From a bacterium (GTDB lineage Bacteria > Planctomycetota > JAFGQW01), in NCBI GenBank assembly GCA_030426805.1, contig JAUHXU010000004.1, positions 420,792 through 484,791 of the forward strand: a stretch of DNA of 64,000 nucleotides, in the 5' to 3' direction. The notes under the pieces were generated by a model. It was not told the DNA's origin, searched no databases, and saw nothing but the letters and a program-made list of their open reading frames with translations. Shown piece by piece: positions 16,956 to 25,988 of the stretch. Numbering within the stretch: the first letter of the stretch is position 1; each line of letters opens with the position of its first letter. Both the position numbers and the translations under genes were made by a program.

Positions 16956-19646
16956 ATGACGCGCCTGCTGCTGATCCTCTGTCTATCCACGCCGCTCACG
17001 GCCCCGATCGCGTCACAAGGGCGCCCGATGACCGTCCACGACATGATGGCGTTCCGCCAGATCAAGGGCGCGAAGATCAATCCCTCGGGCCAATGGGTCG
17101 CCTACGAGGCACGCCCCGACCGCGGCGACGGCAGCGGCTGGGTCGTGTCGACCGACGGGAAGACGCGCCGCGAGGTGAAGCGGGGCCGCAAGCCGGTCTT
17201 CTCCGAGGACGGCAAGTGGGTCGCGTTCACGATCGCGCCGCCCTTCGAGGAAATGGAGAAGGCGAAGAAGGACAAGAAGCCGAAGCCCGGCGCGGCGCTG
17301 ATGAACCTCGCGAGCGGCCACGTCGAGACGTACGAGCGCGTGTCGAAATTCGCGTTCTCGAGGACCGGCAACGCCCTCGTCATCGAGCACTACCCTGCCG
17401 ACGACGGCAAGAAGAACAAGTCCGGCGATGCACCGACCGAGCGTCGGCTGAAGCTTCTCAAGCTGTCGCCCCAGCGATACGAGGAGGGGTACCACTACGC
17501 GACGTCGTGGGCACTCGACCCCAAGGGTGGCTGGCTCGTCGCCGCGCTCGGTGACGACAAGCAGTCCGCGCTGATCGCACGCGACTTGTACGCGTTCGGG
17601 CCGGGGGTATCGACCCTCGCCGAGAGGCGACTGTTGACCCCGTTGCTCGGCGACGCACGGATCGCAAACCCGACGTTCTCGAAGGACGGCTCGCGACTGG
17701 CATGGCTGGTCGCCCCGGTCACCGACGGCAAACCCGGCCCGGCGACGATCTGGACGTGGGACGGCAAGGGCGAACCGGCCGCAGTGGAGGGAGTGAAAGC
17801 GACGATCCCGATCGACGCACCGCTCGAATGGTCGCCCGACGGCGCGCGCCTCTTCTTCGGCACGCGCGCCCCGACCGAAGAGCCAAAGCCCGCGACCGAC
17901 GATGCGGTCGCGAAACTCCTCGACAAGCGCACGCTCGACGTCTGGCACGCCGACGACCCGTTCATCAGCCCGCACCAGAAGAAGCGGTGGAAGACCGAGA
18001 AGAAGCGGACGCTCCTCGCGGTGCTGCACATCGACGACGGCACCGTCGTGCAACTCGCCGACGATGCGTTGCCGGACGTCACCGTGCCGAAGAACGCGCG
18101 GGTCGCGCTCGCGACGAGCGACGTGCCGTATCGAAAGGCGCGCACGTGGGACCTGCCGCGCCGTGACGTCTACACGGTCGACCTGAAGACGGGCGAACAG
18201 GCGCGTGTCACGATCGGGGCGAGATCCGGCGCGACACTGTCGCCGAAGGGCGGCTTCGTCGCGTGGTACGACGACGGGCACTGGTATCTGTGGGACACCG
18301 CGAAGAAGCGTTCGCGCTGCCTGACCGCGGATCTCGGCGTGCCGTTCGCGAACGAGACGCACGACTATCCGTACCCGGCGCCGGGTTACGGCCGTGCACA
18401 GTTCGAGGACGACGATTCGACGGTCTACATCTACGATCGCTACGACGTCTGGTGCTTCCCGACGGACGGCGGTGCACCGCAGTGCCTGACGAAGGGCGAG
18501 GGCCGCAAGACCCGCACGACGTCGCGGCTCGTGACGCTCGACCCCGAGGGCGAGTCGATGGCCGAACGGACCGGCTGGCTGGCGACGACCTACTCCGACG
18601 AGACGAAGGCATGGGGGATCGGTCGTGTCGGCGAGAAGCCGCTGCTGGCCGGCGCGCACAAGTATCGCGTGCTCGGCCACGCGAAGGAGACCGGCCGGAT
18701 CCTCTACACGCGCGAGTCCTACCGCGAGTTCCCGGACCTGTGGGTCGTGGGCTACGACGGCAAGGAGCCGGTCAAGCTCACCGACCTCGGGCGCCAGACC
18801 GACGGGATCGCGTGGGGGCGTGCGGAACTCGTACACTGGAAGAGCACGACCGGCGAGCCGCTCGACGGCGTCGTGATCCGGCCGGACAACTACCAGCGGG
18901 GCGGGCGTTACCCGGTCGTCGTCTACTTCTACCGAAAGTTCTCGCAGCGGCTGCACGAGTTCAACGAGGTCGTCGTGAACCATCGGCCGTGCTTTCCCTA
19001 CTACGCCTCGAACGGCTACGTCGTGTTCCTGCCGGACGTGAACTTCGAGATCGGTGCGCCCGGCCCGTCGGCGACCCGGTGCCTCGTGCCCGGAATCGAG
19101 AAGCTCGTCGAACTCGGCATCGCCGACCCCGAGCGGATCGGACTCCACGGCCACTCGTGGAGCGGCTACCAGACCGCGTTCGTCATCACCGAGACGAACG
19201 CGTTCCGCACCGCGGTCGCCGGCGCGCCGGTCAGCAACATGACGAGCGCCTACGGCGGCATCCGCTGGCAGACAGGGCTCTCGCGGCAGTTTCAGTACGA
19301 GCGAACGCAGAGCCGGATCGGCGGGTCGCTGTGGGAGGCGCGCGAACGCTACATCGCGAACTCGCCGGTGTTCCTCGCGGACCGGATCAAAACGCCGCTG
19401 CTGATCCAGTTCGGAGACGAGGACGGCGCCGTGCCGTGGTACCAGGGCATCGAGCTCTACATGGCGATGCGCCGACTCGACAAGCCGTGTGTCTTCCTCC
19501 AATACCGCGGCGAGGGGCACCACCTGAAGCAATACCCGAACAAGCTCGATTACACGCTGAAGATGAAGGCGTGGTTCGACCACTACTTGAAGGACGCACC
19601 GGCGCCGACCTGGATCACCGCCGGCCAACCCTACCGGGGGAAGTGA
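16956..19646 (+). CDS. exported S9-family (prolyl oligopeptidase-like) serine peptidase
   Basis: An 896-residue exported peptidase. A signal peptide (MTRLLLILCLSTPLTAPIAS) is followed by a long beta-propeller region (residues about 30-600) and a C-terminal alpha/beta-hydrolase domain. The nucleophile elbow is GLHGHSWSGYQTAF with Ser734. The acid is probably in GDEDGAVPWYQGIELY and the histidine in YRGEGHHLKQYPNK. The propeller includes a lysine-rich loop (MEKAKKDKKPKPG) typical of the large S9 proteins of planctomycetes and Bacteroidetes. Such enzymes cleave short peptides, often dipeptidyl- or acylaminoacyl-peptides. The cupin gene starts 4 bp after its stop and is probably co-transcribed. 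Confidence 0.92.
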   Translation: MTRLLLILCLSTPLTAPIASQGRPMTVHDMMAFRQIKGAKINPSGQWVAYEARPDRGDGSGWVVSTDGKTRREVKRGRKPVFSEDGKWVAFTIAPPFEEMEKAKKDKKPKPGAALMNLASGHVETYERVSKFAFSRTGNALVIEHYPADDGKKNKSGDAPTERRLKLLKLSPQRYEEGYHYATSWALDPKGGWLVAALGDDKQSALIARDLYAFGPGVSTLAERRLLTPLLGDARIANPTFSKDGSRLAWLVAPVTDGKPGPATIWTWDGKGEPAAVEGVKATIPIDAPLEWSPDGARLFFGTRAPTEEPKPATDDAVAKLLDKRTLDVWHADDPFISPHQKKRWKTEKKRTLLAVLHIDDGTVVQLADDALPDVTVPKNARVALATSDVPYRKARTWDLPRRDVYTVDLKTGEQARVTIGARSGATLSPKGGFVAWYDDGHWYLWDTAKKRSRCLTADLGVPFANETHDYPYPAPGYGRAQFEDDDSTVYIYDRYDVWCFPTDGGAPQCLTKGEGRKTRTTSRLVTLDPEGESMAERTGWLATTYSDETKAWGIGRVGEKPLLAGAHKYRVLGHAKETGRILYTRESYREFPDLWVVGYDGKEPVKLTDLGRQTDGIAWGRAELVHWKSTTGEPLDGVVIRPDNYQRGGRYPVVVYFYRKFSQRLHEFNEVVVNHRPCFPYYASNGYVVFLPDVNFEIGAPGPSATRCLVPGIEKLVELGIADPERIGLHGHSWSGYQTAFVITETNAFRTAVAGAPVSNMTSAYGGIRWQTGLSRQFQYERTQSRIGGSLWEARERYIANSPVFLADRIKTPLLIQFGDEDGAVPWYQGIELYMAMRRLDKPCVFLQYRGEGHHLKQYPNKLDYTLKMKAWFDHYLKDAPAPTWITAGQPYRGK

Positions 19647-19650
19647 GACG

Positions 19651-20016
19651 ATGCCGACCCACATCGCCGGCCCGACGCGGATCGAGGCCGCCGGCAACAA
19701 GCCGAAGATCATCGAGGAGTTCGTCGGACGCGTGAACTCCGGCACGACCGGCGCGAGCCTGGCCCGGATGACGAGCCCGTCGGGCTGGGTCGAACCGGGG
19801 CAACGGCCCGACTTCGACGAGTTCACGCTCGTGCTCCGCGGGGAGGTGCACATCGAACACGAGGACGGCTCGATCGTCGTCGGCGCCGGCGAGGCGGTGA
19901 TCACGCACGCCGGCGAGTGGGTGCGCTACTCGACGCCCGGCCCCGACGGCGCGGAGTACGTCGCCGTGTGCCTGCCGGCGTTCTCCCCGGACACGGTGCA
20001 CCGCGACGAGGCGTGA
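19651..20016 (+). CDS. cupin-domain protein
   Basis: A 121-residue single-domain cupin. The barrel motifs are degenerate but recognisable: PGQRPDFDEFTLVLRGEVHI (cupin motif 1) and VVGAGEAVITHAGEWVRY (motif 2). In motif 1 the usual G-x5-H-x-H is replaced by RPDFDEF, so the metal site may be altered. It starts 4 bp after the S9 peptidase stop with GTGAGACG before it, and it converges on the SDR gene 4 bp after its own stop. Small cupins of this kind are sugar-phosphate isomerases, dioxygenases or binding proteins. I cannot choose among these. Confidence 0.8.
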   Translation: MPTHIAGPTRIEAAGNKPKIIEEFVGRVNSGTTGASLARMTSPSGWVEPGQRPDFDEFTLVLRGEVHIEHEDGSIVVGAGEAVITHAGEWVRYSTPGPDGAEYVAVCLPAFSPDTVHRDEA

Positions 20017-20020
20017 GCGG

Positions 20021-20824
20021 CTACGACTCGTCGTCCCAGAGGACGCGTCCCTCCATGCCGCCGGCGACCGTGAGCGTCTGGCCCGACAAGTGGCGCGCCG
20101 CGACCGGTGACGCGAGCAATGCGACCGCGCGCGCGACGTCGTCGGGCGTCGCGAGTTGCCGGAGCGGCATCGTGCGCACCGCGCGCCGGACGTGGTCCGG
20201 ATCGTCGAGCGTCGCTTCGGTCATCGGCGTGCGCGTCCAGCCCGGCTCGACGAGATTCACGCGCCCGGCCGGATCGAGCCGGACGATCTCGTTCTTCAGC
20301 GACCGCATCAACCCGACCAGCGCGGCCTTCGATGCCGCATACTCGGCGTTGCCCGCCTCGCCGAACCGGCCGGCGGTCGATCCGATCAGCGTGACCGACG
20401 CACCACCGGGCGCCGGCCCGTCTGCCGCGAGCGCACGGAGGAACGCGCGCGCGGTCCAGATCGCCCCGAGCAAGTTCACGTCGATCACGTCGCGCACGCG
20501 ATCGACCGGCATCTCGTGGAGGGGCAGCGCGTCGTTGCACCAGATCCCGGCGTTGATGACGCACGCGTCGATCCGGCCGAAGCGATCGCGGATGCCGTCG
20601 GCCATCGCGTCACACGCGGCGGGGTCGCGCACGTCGCCGGTGACGACTGCGATCCGATCCGCCCACGTCGTCGTGCCGACCCAATCGCGCAACGCATCGC
20701 CGCCGGTGTGGGCATGCGCTGCAACCGCGGCGCCCTCCGCTGCGAACGTCTCGACGATCGCGCGGCCGATGCCGCCCGATGCGCCGGTCACCCACGCGAT
20801 GCGGTCTGCGAATCCGGTGTCCAT
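20021..20824 (-). CDS. short-chain dehydrogenase/reductase (SDR)
   Basis: A 267-residue classical SDR oxidoreductase using NAD(P)H. TGASGGIGRAI is the nucleotide-binding glycine motif, DVRD and NAGIW the adenine/structural motifs, LIGSTAGRFGEAGNAEYAAS followed by K carries the catalytic Ser, Tyr and Lys (Y-x3-K), and EPGWTRTPM follows. The C terminus LSGQTLTVAGGM is the common family ending. The sequence resembles 3-oxoacyl-ACP reductases (FabG-like), but the substrate is open. A minus-strand TACAAT lies only 8 bp upstream of the ATG (see separate entry), so the mRNA is probably leaderless. The divergent gene at 20857 shares this 32-bp gap. Confidence 0.9.
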   Translation of the reverse strand: MDTGFADRIAWVTGASGGIGRAIVETFAAEGAAVAAHAHTGGDALRDWVGTTTWADRIAVVTGDVRDPAACDAMADGIRDRFGRIDACVINAGIWCNDALPLHEMPVDRVRDVIDVNLLGAIWTARAFLRALAADGPAPGGASVTLIGSTAGRFGEAGNAEYAASKAALVGLMRSLKNEIVRLDPAGRVNLVEPGWTRTPMTEATLDDPDHVRRAVRTMPLRQLATPDDVARAVALLASPVAARHLSGQTLTVAGGMEGRVLWDDES

Positions 20825-20832
20825 GGCCGCGG

Positions 20833-20838
20833 ATTGTA
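20833..20838 (-). promoter_or_regulatory. -10 box implying a leaderless SDR mRNA
   Basis: TACAAT on the minus strand (20838-20833) is separated from the SDR ATG by 8 bp (CCGCGGCC). With normal initiation 6-8 bp after the -10, transcription would begin at or one or two bases before the start codon. No ribosome site is present in the gap. Confidence 0.5.
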
Positions 20839-20856
20839 GTCGATCGGAGGGGCCGG

Positions 20857-21900
20857 GTGGATAGTCTCACGCAGGCGGTGCTCGGCGCCGCGGTCGGGCA
20901 AGCCGCCTTCGGGCACCGTCTCGGCCCGCGCGCCGCCCGGTGGGGTGCACTCGCCGGGCTCCTCCCGGACGCCGACATGCTCGCGACGCTCGTGCTCGGG
21001 CCGGAGGGCGAGTATCTCTGGCACCGGGGGCCGACGCACGCGCTGTGGTTCGGCCCGGTCGTCGGCACGTTGCTCGGCTGGGCGCTGCACGCGATCGCGG
21101 TACGGCGCGGTCGCGGCGACCCCGGACCGCGCAGCGCGTGGATCGGCGTGATGGTGCTCGCGATCCTCACGCACCCGCTCCTCGACGTGTTCACGAGCTA
21201 CGGCACGATGCTGTTGTGGCCGTTCTCGTTCGAGCGGTTCGCGCTCAACGGCGTCGGGATCATCGACCCGCTCTACACGTTGCCGCTCGTCGGGGCGTTG
21301 CTGGTCGCGTGGCGCGCGCGCCGCCCGTGGATCGGTCGCGCGGCGACCACAGCGATGCTGATCGCGACGACCGGCTACCTGTTCGCCGGGGTCGCGATCA
21401 ACGGGCGCATCGAACGGGAGGCCGGCGCCCGGCTCGCCGCCGACGGCGTCGCGATCGATCGGCTGCGCGCCTATCCGGTCGTGTTCCAACTCCCGCTCCG
21501 TCGCGTCGTCGTGCGCAGTGGGCAGGACGTGCTGGTCGGATACGCGTCGGCTCTGACCGACCGTCCGATCGCGTGGCGGCGGTTCACACCGGATCGAGGC
21601 CCGCTGGTCGACCGCGTGCTCGCGACCGATCGCGGGCGCATCTTCCGCTGGTTCGCGATGGACCAGATCGCCGCTTCGGTCGACCGGGCCGCGGGCGTGG
21701 TCGAGATCGACGATATCCGATACGGCACACCGGGCCGCCCACGGCGCGGCCTGTGGGGGATCCGCGCGACGATCGCGACCGATGGCGCGGTCACGGGCGT
21801 CGACAAGATCCGGCGCGCGCGCCCGAGCGACGTCGGCGCGTTGTTGGCGGCGATGTGGGACGGGCTCTGGGGGCGCGGTCCGCTGTTCGACGCGCCCTGA
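20857..21900 (+). CDS. YdjM/DUF457-type membrane-bound metal-dependent hydrolase
   Basis: A 347-residue membrane protein whose first residues, VDSLTQAVLGAAVGQAAFG, match the usual opening MDxLTQxxLGAxxG of the YdjM-like family. Conserved polar motifs are LLPDADM, WHRGPTHALW and LTHPLLDVFTSYG, which supply His and Asp residues that may bind metal within the membrane. Four to five hydrophobic segments follow, then a soluble C-terminal domain of about 140 residues. The GTG at 20857 is chosen over longer frames because CGGAGGGG lies 5 bp upstream and the family start fits. The lipid-transport operon begins 83 bp downstream. The biochemical function of the family is poorly defined. Confidence 0.85.
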   Translation: MDSLTQAVLGAAVGQAAFGHRLGPRAARWGALAGLLPDADMLATLVLGPEGEYLWHRGPTHALWFGPVVGTLLGWALHAIAVRRGRGDPGPRSAWIGVMVLAILTHPLLDVFTSYGTMLLWPFSFERFALNGVGIIDPLYTLPLVGALLVAWRARRPWIGRAATTAMLIATTGYLFAGVAINGRIEREAGARLAADGVAIDRLRAYPVVFQLPLRRVVVRSGQDVLVGYASALTDRPIAWRRFTPDRGPLVDRVLATDRGRIFRWFAMDQIAASVDRAAGVVEIDDIRYGTPGRPRRGLWGIRATIATDGAVTGVDKIRRARPSDVGALLAAMWDGLWGRGPLFDAP

Positions 21901-21983
21901 CTCGCTCCGACTTTCCGGCCGCTTGCCGGACGCTCCGCCCGCTGGCACAATGCCCGCCGCCCGAAGGCGAGCGAGGGAATGCG

Positions 21984-23102
21984 ATGACGGAGCGCACGTT
22001 GCAGTGGGAGCGATCCTCGTCCGACGACGGGACGACGCTCGCGTTCCGCGGTGCGATGCGACTCGACCACGGCGCCGCGCTGTGGCGGACGCTCGACGCC
22101 GAACTCGTCGACGGCGCACGCGTGACGGCGGACCTCGGCTCGGTGACGGTGGCGGACGGCGGCTGCGTGGCGATGCTCGTCGCGCTCGAGGGCGACGCCG
22201 CGAACCGGGGCGCGACGCTCACGGTCGCCGGTGCGAACGACGGCATCGCGCGCCTCCTCGCGCTGCACCGCGATCGAACCTCGCCCCCGACGGCCCGGCC
22301 CCGGAAACCGGGCTTCTTCCACCTCGTCGGCGAAGCCGCGGTCGTCGCGACCCGGACGGCGAGGCAGGCGTTCGACTTCATCGGCCGTGCCGCAGTCGCG
22401 GCCGGCAGCGCGGTGCGGAGCCCGCGCGCGATCCAGTGGAGTGCGATTCCGTCGCTCGTCGAGCGGGCCGGCGCGAACAGCATCCCGATCGTCGTGATGA
22501 TCAACTTCCTGATCGGTGCGATCCTCGCGATCCAGTCGTCGTCCCCGCTCGAGCGCTTCGGCGCGAACATCTTCGTCGTCGATCTGGTCGGCATCAGCGT
22601 CGCGCGGGAGCTCGGGCCGCTGATGACCGCGATCATCGTCACCGGCCGATCCGGCGCCGCCTACGCGGCGGAGCTGGGCACGATGCGCGTGTCCGAGGAG
22701 ATCGACGCGCTGCGAACGCTCGGCTTCGACCCGATGCACTTCCTCGTGTTCCCGCGCGTGCTGGCGCTGTTGATCGTGCTGCCGCTGCTGACCGTGATCG
22801 CCGATTTCGTCGGTCTGCTCGGCGGCCTGGCGGTCGCGGTCGTTCAACTCGACATCACGGTCGCGGCGTTCCTCGCGCGACTCGAAGTCGCCGTGCTGTT
22901 CGGCGACGTCGCCAGTGGTGTGATCAAGAGCGCGGCCTACGCGGTGACGATCGCGCTGATCGCGTGCGAGCGCGGCCTGACGACCCGCGGCGGCGCGGCC
23001 GGGGTCGGCGCGTCGACGACGTCGGCCGTCGTGCTGACGCTCTTCTCGCTGATCGCCCTCGACGCGGTGTTCACCGCGCTGTTCCGGGTGGTGAACCTGT
23101 GA
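21984..23102 (+). CDS. mlaE: MlaE-type ABC transporter permease with fused N-terminal STAS-like domain
   Basis: A 372-residue permease of the Mla/MCE lipid-transport system, which moves phospholipids between inner and outer membranes. Residues 1-95 look like a STAS domain (ADLGSVTVADGGCVAMLVAL), equivalent to MlaB but fused. The MlaE core starts near residue 150 and contains NSIPIVVMINFLIGAILAIQ, ARELGPLMTAIIVTGRSGAA, AAELGTMRVSEEIDALRTLG and FPRVLALLIVLPLLT. The ATG at 21984 has GCGAGGG upstream. The downstream ATPase gene starts at a GTG overlapping this stop codon. The order permease, ATPase, MCE protein and lipoprotein is the standard Mla/Pqi-like arrangement. Confidence 0.93.
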   Translation: MTERTLQWERSSSDDGTTLAFRGAMRLDHGAALWRTLDAELVDGARVTADLGSVTVADGGCVAMLVALEGDAANRGATLTVAGANDGIARLLALHRDRTSPPTARPRKPGFFHLVGEAAVVATRTARQAFDFIGRAAVAAGSAVRSPRAIQWSAIPSLVERAGANSIPIVVMINFLIGAILAIQSSSPLERFGANIFVVDLVGISVARELGPLMTAIIVTGRSGAAYAAELGTMRVSEEIDALRTLGFDPMHFLVFPRVLALLIVLPLLTVIADFVGLLGGLAVAVVQLDITVAAFLARLEVAVLFGDVASGVIKSAAYAVTIALIACERGLTTRGGAAGVGASTTSAVVLTLFSLIALDAVFTALFRVVNL

Positions 23103-23848
23103 CCGCCGCTCGCGACGTAGCCATCCGCGCACGCGACCTGACGATCGGGTGGGGCAACTTCGTGCTGCTCGACCGGATCGCGTTCGACATCGCGCGCGGC
23201 GACATCTGCGCGATCCTCGGGGGCAGCGGCTGCGGCAAGTCGACCCTGATGCGCCACCTGATCGGCCTCGAGCATCCGAAGGGCGGGACGATCGAGATCC
23301 AGGGCGCCCCGCCCGGGACCGTGCGCGAGGGCCGCCCGCCGTTCGGCGTGATGTTTCAGTCCGGCGCGCTGTTCGGCTCGATGTCGCTGCTCGAGAACAT
23401 CGACCTCGCGCTCGCGCGCTGGACCGACCTCGAACGGCCGGCGCGACGGGCCGTCGCGCTGTCGCGCCTCGAACTCGTCGCCCTCGGCGGCTTCGAGCAC
23501 CACCAACCGGCCGAGATCTCGGGCGGCATGAAGAAACGCGCCGCGATCGCGCGCGCCCTCGCGCTCGACCCGTCGCTGCTCTTCCTCGACGAGCCCTCCG
23601 CGGGCCTCGACCCGATCAGCGCGGTCGAACTCGACGAACTGCTGATCACGCTCAACGAGACACTCGGCGTGACGATCGTCATTGTCACGCACGAACTCGC
23701 GAGTATCTTCAAGGTCGCACACGACTGCATCATGCTCGACAAGAAGTCCCGCGGCATCATCGCACGGGGCAACCCACGCACGCTGCGCGACGAGAGCGAC
23801 GACCGTTTCGTCCACGCGTTCTTCAACCGGGAGGCGATGGGGGAGTAG
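23099..23848 (+). CDS. mlaF: MlaF-type ABC transporter ATP-binding protein
   Basis: A 249-residue ATPase that powers the MlaE permease. Walker A is LGGSGCGKSTLMRHLIG, the Q loop lies in MFQSGALFGSM, the signature is EISGGMKKRAAIARA, Walker B is LLFLDEPSAGLDP and the H loop is VTHELASIF. The SGGMKKR signature is typical of the MlaF/Mkl branch. The start is the GTG at 23099, which overlaps the mlaE stop codon as GTGA. Longer frames upstream are shadows of mlaE. The MCE gene follows after 3 bp. Confidence 0.94.
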   Translation: MTAARDVAIRARDLTIGWGNFVLLDRIAFDIARGDICAILGGSGCGKSTLMRHLIGLEHPKGGTIEIQGAPPGTVREGRPPFGVMFQSGALFGSMSLLENIDLALARWTDLERPARRAVALSRLELVALGGFEHHQPAEISGGMKKRAAIARALALDPSLLFLDEPSAGLDPISAVELDELLITLNETLGVTIVIVTHELASIFKVAHDCIMLDKKSRGIIARGNPRTLRDESDDRFVHAFFNREAMGE

Positions 23849-23851
23849 CCG

Positions 23852-24904
23852 ATGGCCGCCGACACGAACTATTGGAAGCTCGGTCTGTTCTTGACGACCA
23901 GCGTCGCGATCGGGCTCGTCGTGCTCGCCTACTTCGCGACACCGCAGCGCGAAACGCACGAGGTGAACTTCTTCTTCGACGAAGCGGTCGACGGCGTCAC
24001 CGAAGGATCCGACGTGCGCTACCGCGGGATCAAGATCGGCGCGGTCCGGATGCTGCGTGCCGCACCGGACCGACGGATGGTCCGCGTGATCGCCGAGCTC
24101 GACGTCGGCAAGATCGAGGACATCGGCTTTCGCGATCAGTCACACGATGGCGACGACATCGAGGGTCTCGCGATCCGCGGCTACATCGATCGCAACCCGC
24201 TGACCGGCCAAGCGGTGATCCAGATGGAGCGGTACGAGCCCGGCAAGCTCCCGCCGCCGCCCGAATACGGCTTCGACCTTCCGCCGTCGACGATCCACAC
24301 GGTCCGCTCGGTCGTCAAAGGGCTGATCGCCGACCTGACCGCGACGTTGAGCACCATTCCCGGCGCGGTGCGCGACACGCGCAACCTCGTCCAGACGCTC
24401 GACCGCTCGATCCGGGACGCCAAGATCGGCCTGACGATCGAGGAGCTCCGCAAGTTCGTCGAACTCTCGCGGGATCGACTCGCATCGCTCGACGTCAGCG
24501 CGATCGTCGACGCGGCGACGGGGGTCGCGAACGACGGCCGAAAGACGCTGGGCAAGATCGACGAGGCGATCACCGAGGTGCGCAAGCTCGCCGCCGACCT
24601 GCATCGCGACGACAGCCCACTGCAGAAACTGCTCGTGGAATACCGTGAACTCGGCGAGACGCTCGATCGCGAGATCACAGCGGCGCGCATCCCCGACACG
24701 AGCACGGCGCTGCGCAGCGCGCTCGGTTCCGCGAGCGGCCTCTCGCAGGAGGCGAGCACGGCACTCGCGACGCTGCGGCGCGACATCGCGGTGATCGCGC
24801 GAGCCGCCGACGCGATCGGACGCCTCGCGGTCGCGCTCGAGCGCGATCCGGCGTCGATCCTCCGCGGCCGCCCGGCCCCCGAACGACCGACGAAAGGACG
24901 ATAG
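23852..24904 (+). CDS. mlaD: MlaD/MCE-domain substrate-binding protein
   Basis: A 350-residue membrane-anchored MCE protein. One N-terminal helix (LGLFLTTSVAIGLVVLAYFA) anchors it to the inner membrane. The MCE domain (residues about 37-135) contains FFFDEAVDGVTEGSDVRYRG and IKIGAV, plus NPLTGQAVIQME, and the asymmetry resembles PqiB/YebT more than E. coli MlaD. Residues about 150-320 are predicted helical and probably form a tube or needle extension reaching into the periplasm. It starts 3 bp after mlaF and ends 1 bp before the next ATG. It probably carries lipids between the membranes. Confidence 0.92.
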   Translation: MAADTNYWKLGLFLTTSVAIGLVVLAYFATPQRETHEVNFFFDEAVDGVTEGSDVRYRGIKIGAVRMLRAAPDRRMVRVIAELDVGKIEDIGFRDQSHDGDDIEGLAIRGYIDRNPLTGQAVIQMERYEPGKLPPPPEYGFDLPPSTIHTVRSVVKGLIADLTATLSTIPGAVRDTRNLVQTLDRSIRDAKIGLTIEELRKFVELSRDRLASLDVSAIVDAATGVANDGRKTLGKIDEAITEVRKLAADLHRDDSPLQKLLVEYRELGETLDREITAARIPDTSTALRSALGSASGLSQEASTALATLRRDIAVIARAADAIGRLAVALERDPASILRGRPAPERPTKGR

Positions 24905-25477
24905 ATGCTCCGCCCGATCCGCCGCGCGGCACTGCTCGGCTGCGCGTTCGCGCTGCTGACCGGCTGCTTCTCGACCGAACCGCCGCTTCGCATCCGCTAC
25001 TTCCGGCCGGCCACGGTGGCCTCCGGCATCCAGCCGATCGACGACGCGCCGGCGGTCCGTCTGATGCCGATCGACGCCGCGCGGGAACTCGGCGTCGAGA
25101 TGCTCTGGACGACGTCGCCCGTCGAGGTCGGCTTCGACGAGGCCAACCAGTGGGCGGCACCGCCGAGCGACTTGGTCCGTGCCGCGCTCGTGCGCACGCT
25201 GCACGGCCCGGCCGGGATTCCGCCGCTCGAACACGGGGAACCGGCCGTCACGATCTACCTCGACCGATTCGGCGGCGACCAACCCGCCGGCACCGCGGTC
25301 GTGCGCTGGCACGCGACGCTCCGTGACGTGAACGGAATCGTACGCCAACGGACGTTCGATGCGACGACACCCTTGTCCGACGACAGCCCCGCGTCGCTCG
25401 CGACGGCGATCGGCACGTCGTTGCAACGCGCCGCGGATCGAACGGCGGCGTGGATCGGAGGCGGCGATGCGCGCTGA
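24905..25477 (+). CDS. PqiC-like ABC transport auxiliary lipoprotein
   Basis: A 190-residue predicted lipoprotein. The signal ends in the lipobox LLTGC (Cys21). RIRYFRPAT at the start of the mature protein and the later VTIYLDRFGG and LARDV-like strands (VVRWHATLRDVNGIV) fit the ABC-type transport auxiliary lipoprotein family (PqiC/DUF330), which couples MCE tunnels to the outer membrane. The start codon follows the mlaD stop directly. Similarity is by pattern and context, so confidence in the exact family is moderate. The position in the operon strongly supports a role in lipid transport. Confidence 0.75.
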   Translation: MLRPIRRAALLGCAFALLTGCFSTEPPLRIRYFRPATVASGIQPIDDAPAVRLMPIDAARELGVEMLWTTSPVEVGFDEANQWAAPPSDLVRAALVRTLHGPAGIPPLEHGEPAVTIYLDRFGGDQPAGTAVVRWHATLRDVNGIVRQRTFDATTPLSDDSPASLATAIGTSLQRAADRTAAWIGGGDAR

Positions 25478-25805
25478 AGGAATCGTTCGGGCGGTGCTGG
25501 TCGTCATGGCGCTGCTCGTCGCGGGGTGCGTGTCGGCGGCGAAGTCGCGCGCGACGGTCGTCCCGGCCGGCGCGACCGCGGTCATCACGCTGCGCGGAAC
25601 CGACTCGGTGCGCGTGATCGCGGACGGCCCGCTCGAGCTCGAGTTCGAGGGGCGCCGCGTCGCGCTGTCGCGCGCGGTGCCGCAGTCGTTTCCGATCGGC
25701 GACAAGCCCACGATGACGCTCGCCAACCCCGGCGACGAGCCGATCGGCGTCCGGCTGCTGCTCGAAGGCGGGTCCGGCCTCGAAGCCGACGTACACGTCC
25801 GGTAG
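25467..25805 (+). CDS. small lipoprotein at the end of the Mla-like operon
   Basis: A 112-residue predicted lipoprotein: the signal MRAEGIVRAVLVVMALLVAGC ends in the lipobox LVAGC. The mature part is a compact beta-rich domain (ATVVPAGATAVITLRGTDSV, RVIADGPLELEFEGRRVAL) of about 90 residues that I do not recognise. The ATG at 25467 overlaps the end of the preceding lipoprotein gene by 11 bp, and CGGAGGCGGCG lies just upstream. It is the last gene of the operon and probably a periplasmic or outer-membrane accessory part. The function is inferred only from position. Confidence 0.7.
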   Translation: MRAEGIVRAVLVVMALLVAGCVSAAKSRATVVPAGATAVITLRGTDSVRVIADGPLELEFEGRRVALSRAVPQSFPIGDKPTMTLANPGDEPIGVRLLLEGGSGLEADVHVR

Positions 25806-25988
25806 GACGCAAAACCGCCTCGAAGCGCCCATTATAGAGACTATAGAGTCCGAATCTCGCGACCTCCGTGACTCCTGACGCCGCAGGTGGTTAGCGCCGA
25901 TGCGCCGGCCACCCGCTGACGTTACCTCAATCCAGGTCGGCAGTTGGGGGCAAGCACGGGTAGAACACGGGACGTGCCGGGGCTATAC
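25806..25988. other. intergenic region upstream of the structured RNA
   Basis: No gene is visible in these 183 bp. The more A/T-rich stretch near 25831-25850 has a short direct repeat, TATAGAG-AC-TATAGAG, that could include a promoter. A TATACT box in the context GGCTATACT sits at 25984-25989, just before the structured RNA. Confidence 0.4.

Noticed and set aside
17013..19904. 963-residue open frame antisense to the S9 peptidase
   Set aside because: Low-complexity Arg/Val/Asp sequence without domains; the sense gene is unambiguous.
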